Origin: a bacterium | Lineage (GTDB): Bacteria > Desulfobacterota > Binatia > UBA12015 | DNA: 6,444 nucleotides | Direction: 5' to 3' | Assembly: GCA_029976905.1 (NCBI GenBank) | Contig: JAPOLW010000220.1 | Span: 1-6,444, forward strand | Part shown: positions 6,391-6,444 of the stretch, one piece after another | Layout of the letters: each line of letters opens with the position of its first letter | Position numbering within the stretch: the stretch's first letter is position 1 | Notes under the pieces: generated by a model | Seen by the model: the letters and a program-made list of their open reading frames with translations, nothing else | Told to the model about the DNA's origin: nothing | Databases searched by the model: none | Translations under genes and position numbers: made by a program

Positions 6391-6444
6391 TTTTCGTTCG
6401 TGGCTTGCTTTCGGACAAGGGGAGCCGGGCGGGACCGACACCAC
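6347..6444. other. Compositionally distinct tail with no recognised gene
   Basis: From about 6350 the sequence has runs such as CCTTTTTTCGG and TTTTCGTTCG. Bases 6351-6420 contain 35 G or C out of 70, far below the coding regions upstream. Nothing recognisable is encoded on either strand. A minus-strand frame from the window edge ends at a TGA (complement of 6347-6349), but it is only about 32 codons with A/T-ending codons unlike the other genes. The stretch may be an intergenic or promoter region of whatever lies beyond the window, or foreign sequence joined to the SDR gene. Confidence 0.4.

Noticed and set aside
6347..6444. Minus-strand partial gene ending at the complement of 6347-6349
   Set aside because: It is only about 32 codons, has no recognisable similarity, and its codon use differs from the window's genes. 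It cannot be supported from this fragment.

Overview
The window is GC-rich, roughly 70% by eye, with strongly GC-biased third codon positions. All convincing genes are on the + strand. A type II (lipoprotein) signal peptide on a glycoside hydrolase and a free-standing PAS protein fit a high-GC Gram-negative bacterium, for example an uncultured myxobacterial or 'deltaproteobacterial' lineage. That placement is inference and weak. I see no rRNA, tRNA, CRISPR array, insertion sequence or other recognisable mobile element.

Layout. (1) 1-707 is the 3' part of an SbcD/YhaO-like metallophosphoesterase nuclease. (2) 704-826 is an unreported 40-codon ORF. It joins the nuclease gene to the next gene through an ATGA stop/start overlap at each end. 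(3) 823-4332 is a large YhaN/SbcC-like ABC-type ATPase with a long coiled coil and no zinc hook. Its Shine-Dalgarno sequence lies in the 3' arm of a strong predicted hairpin (786-822). (4) 4333-4535 is a GC-rich intergenic region with a possible promoter at its 3' end. (5) 4536-5609 is a GH43 arabinanase-like lipoprotein. (6) 5672-6070 is a 132-residue single PAS protein that resembles LOV domains but lacks the photoactive cysteine. (7) 6115-6390 is the N-terminal third or less of an SDR/NAD(P)-binding epimerase-like protein. The family sequence stops abruptly near 6335-6350, where base composition drops to about 50% GC up to the window edge.

How the genes relate. The nuclease and ATPase form a canonical two-gene DNA end-processing module (SbcCD/Rad50-Mre11 superfamily, YhaO-YhaN branch) and are almost certainly one operon. 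The arabinanase, PAS protein and SDR fragment have no evident functional link to that module or to one another; they look like ordinary neighbours.

The most interesting signal is the 704-826 junction. Nuclease stop, mini-ORF and ATPase start are chained by ATGA overlaps, while a 12-bp stem hides the ATPase ribosome binding site. This looks like a translational relay in which the ATPase is made mainly when the mini-ORF is translated, which would tie ATPase output to nuclease output. The relay is inferred from sequence alone.
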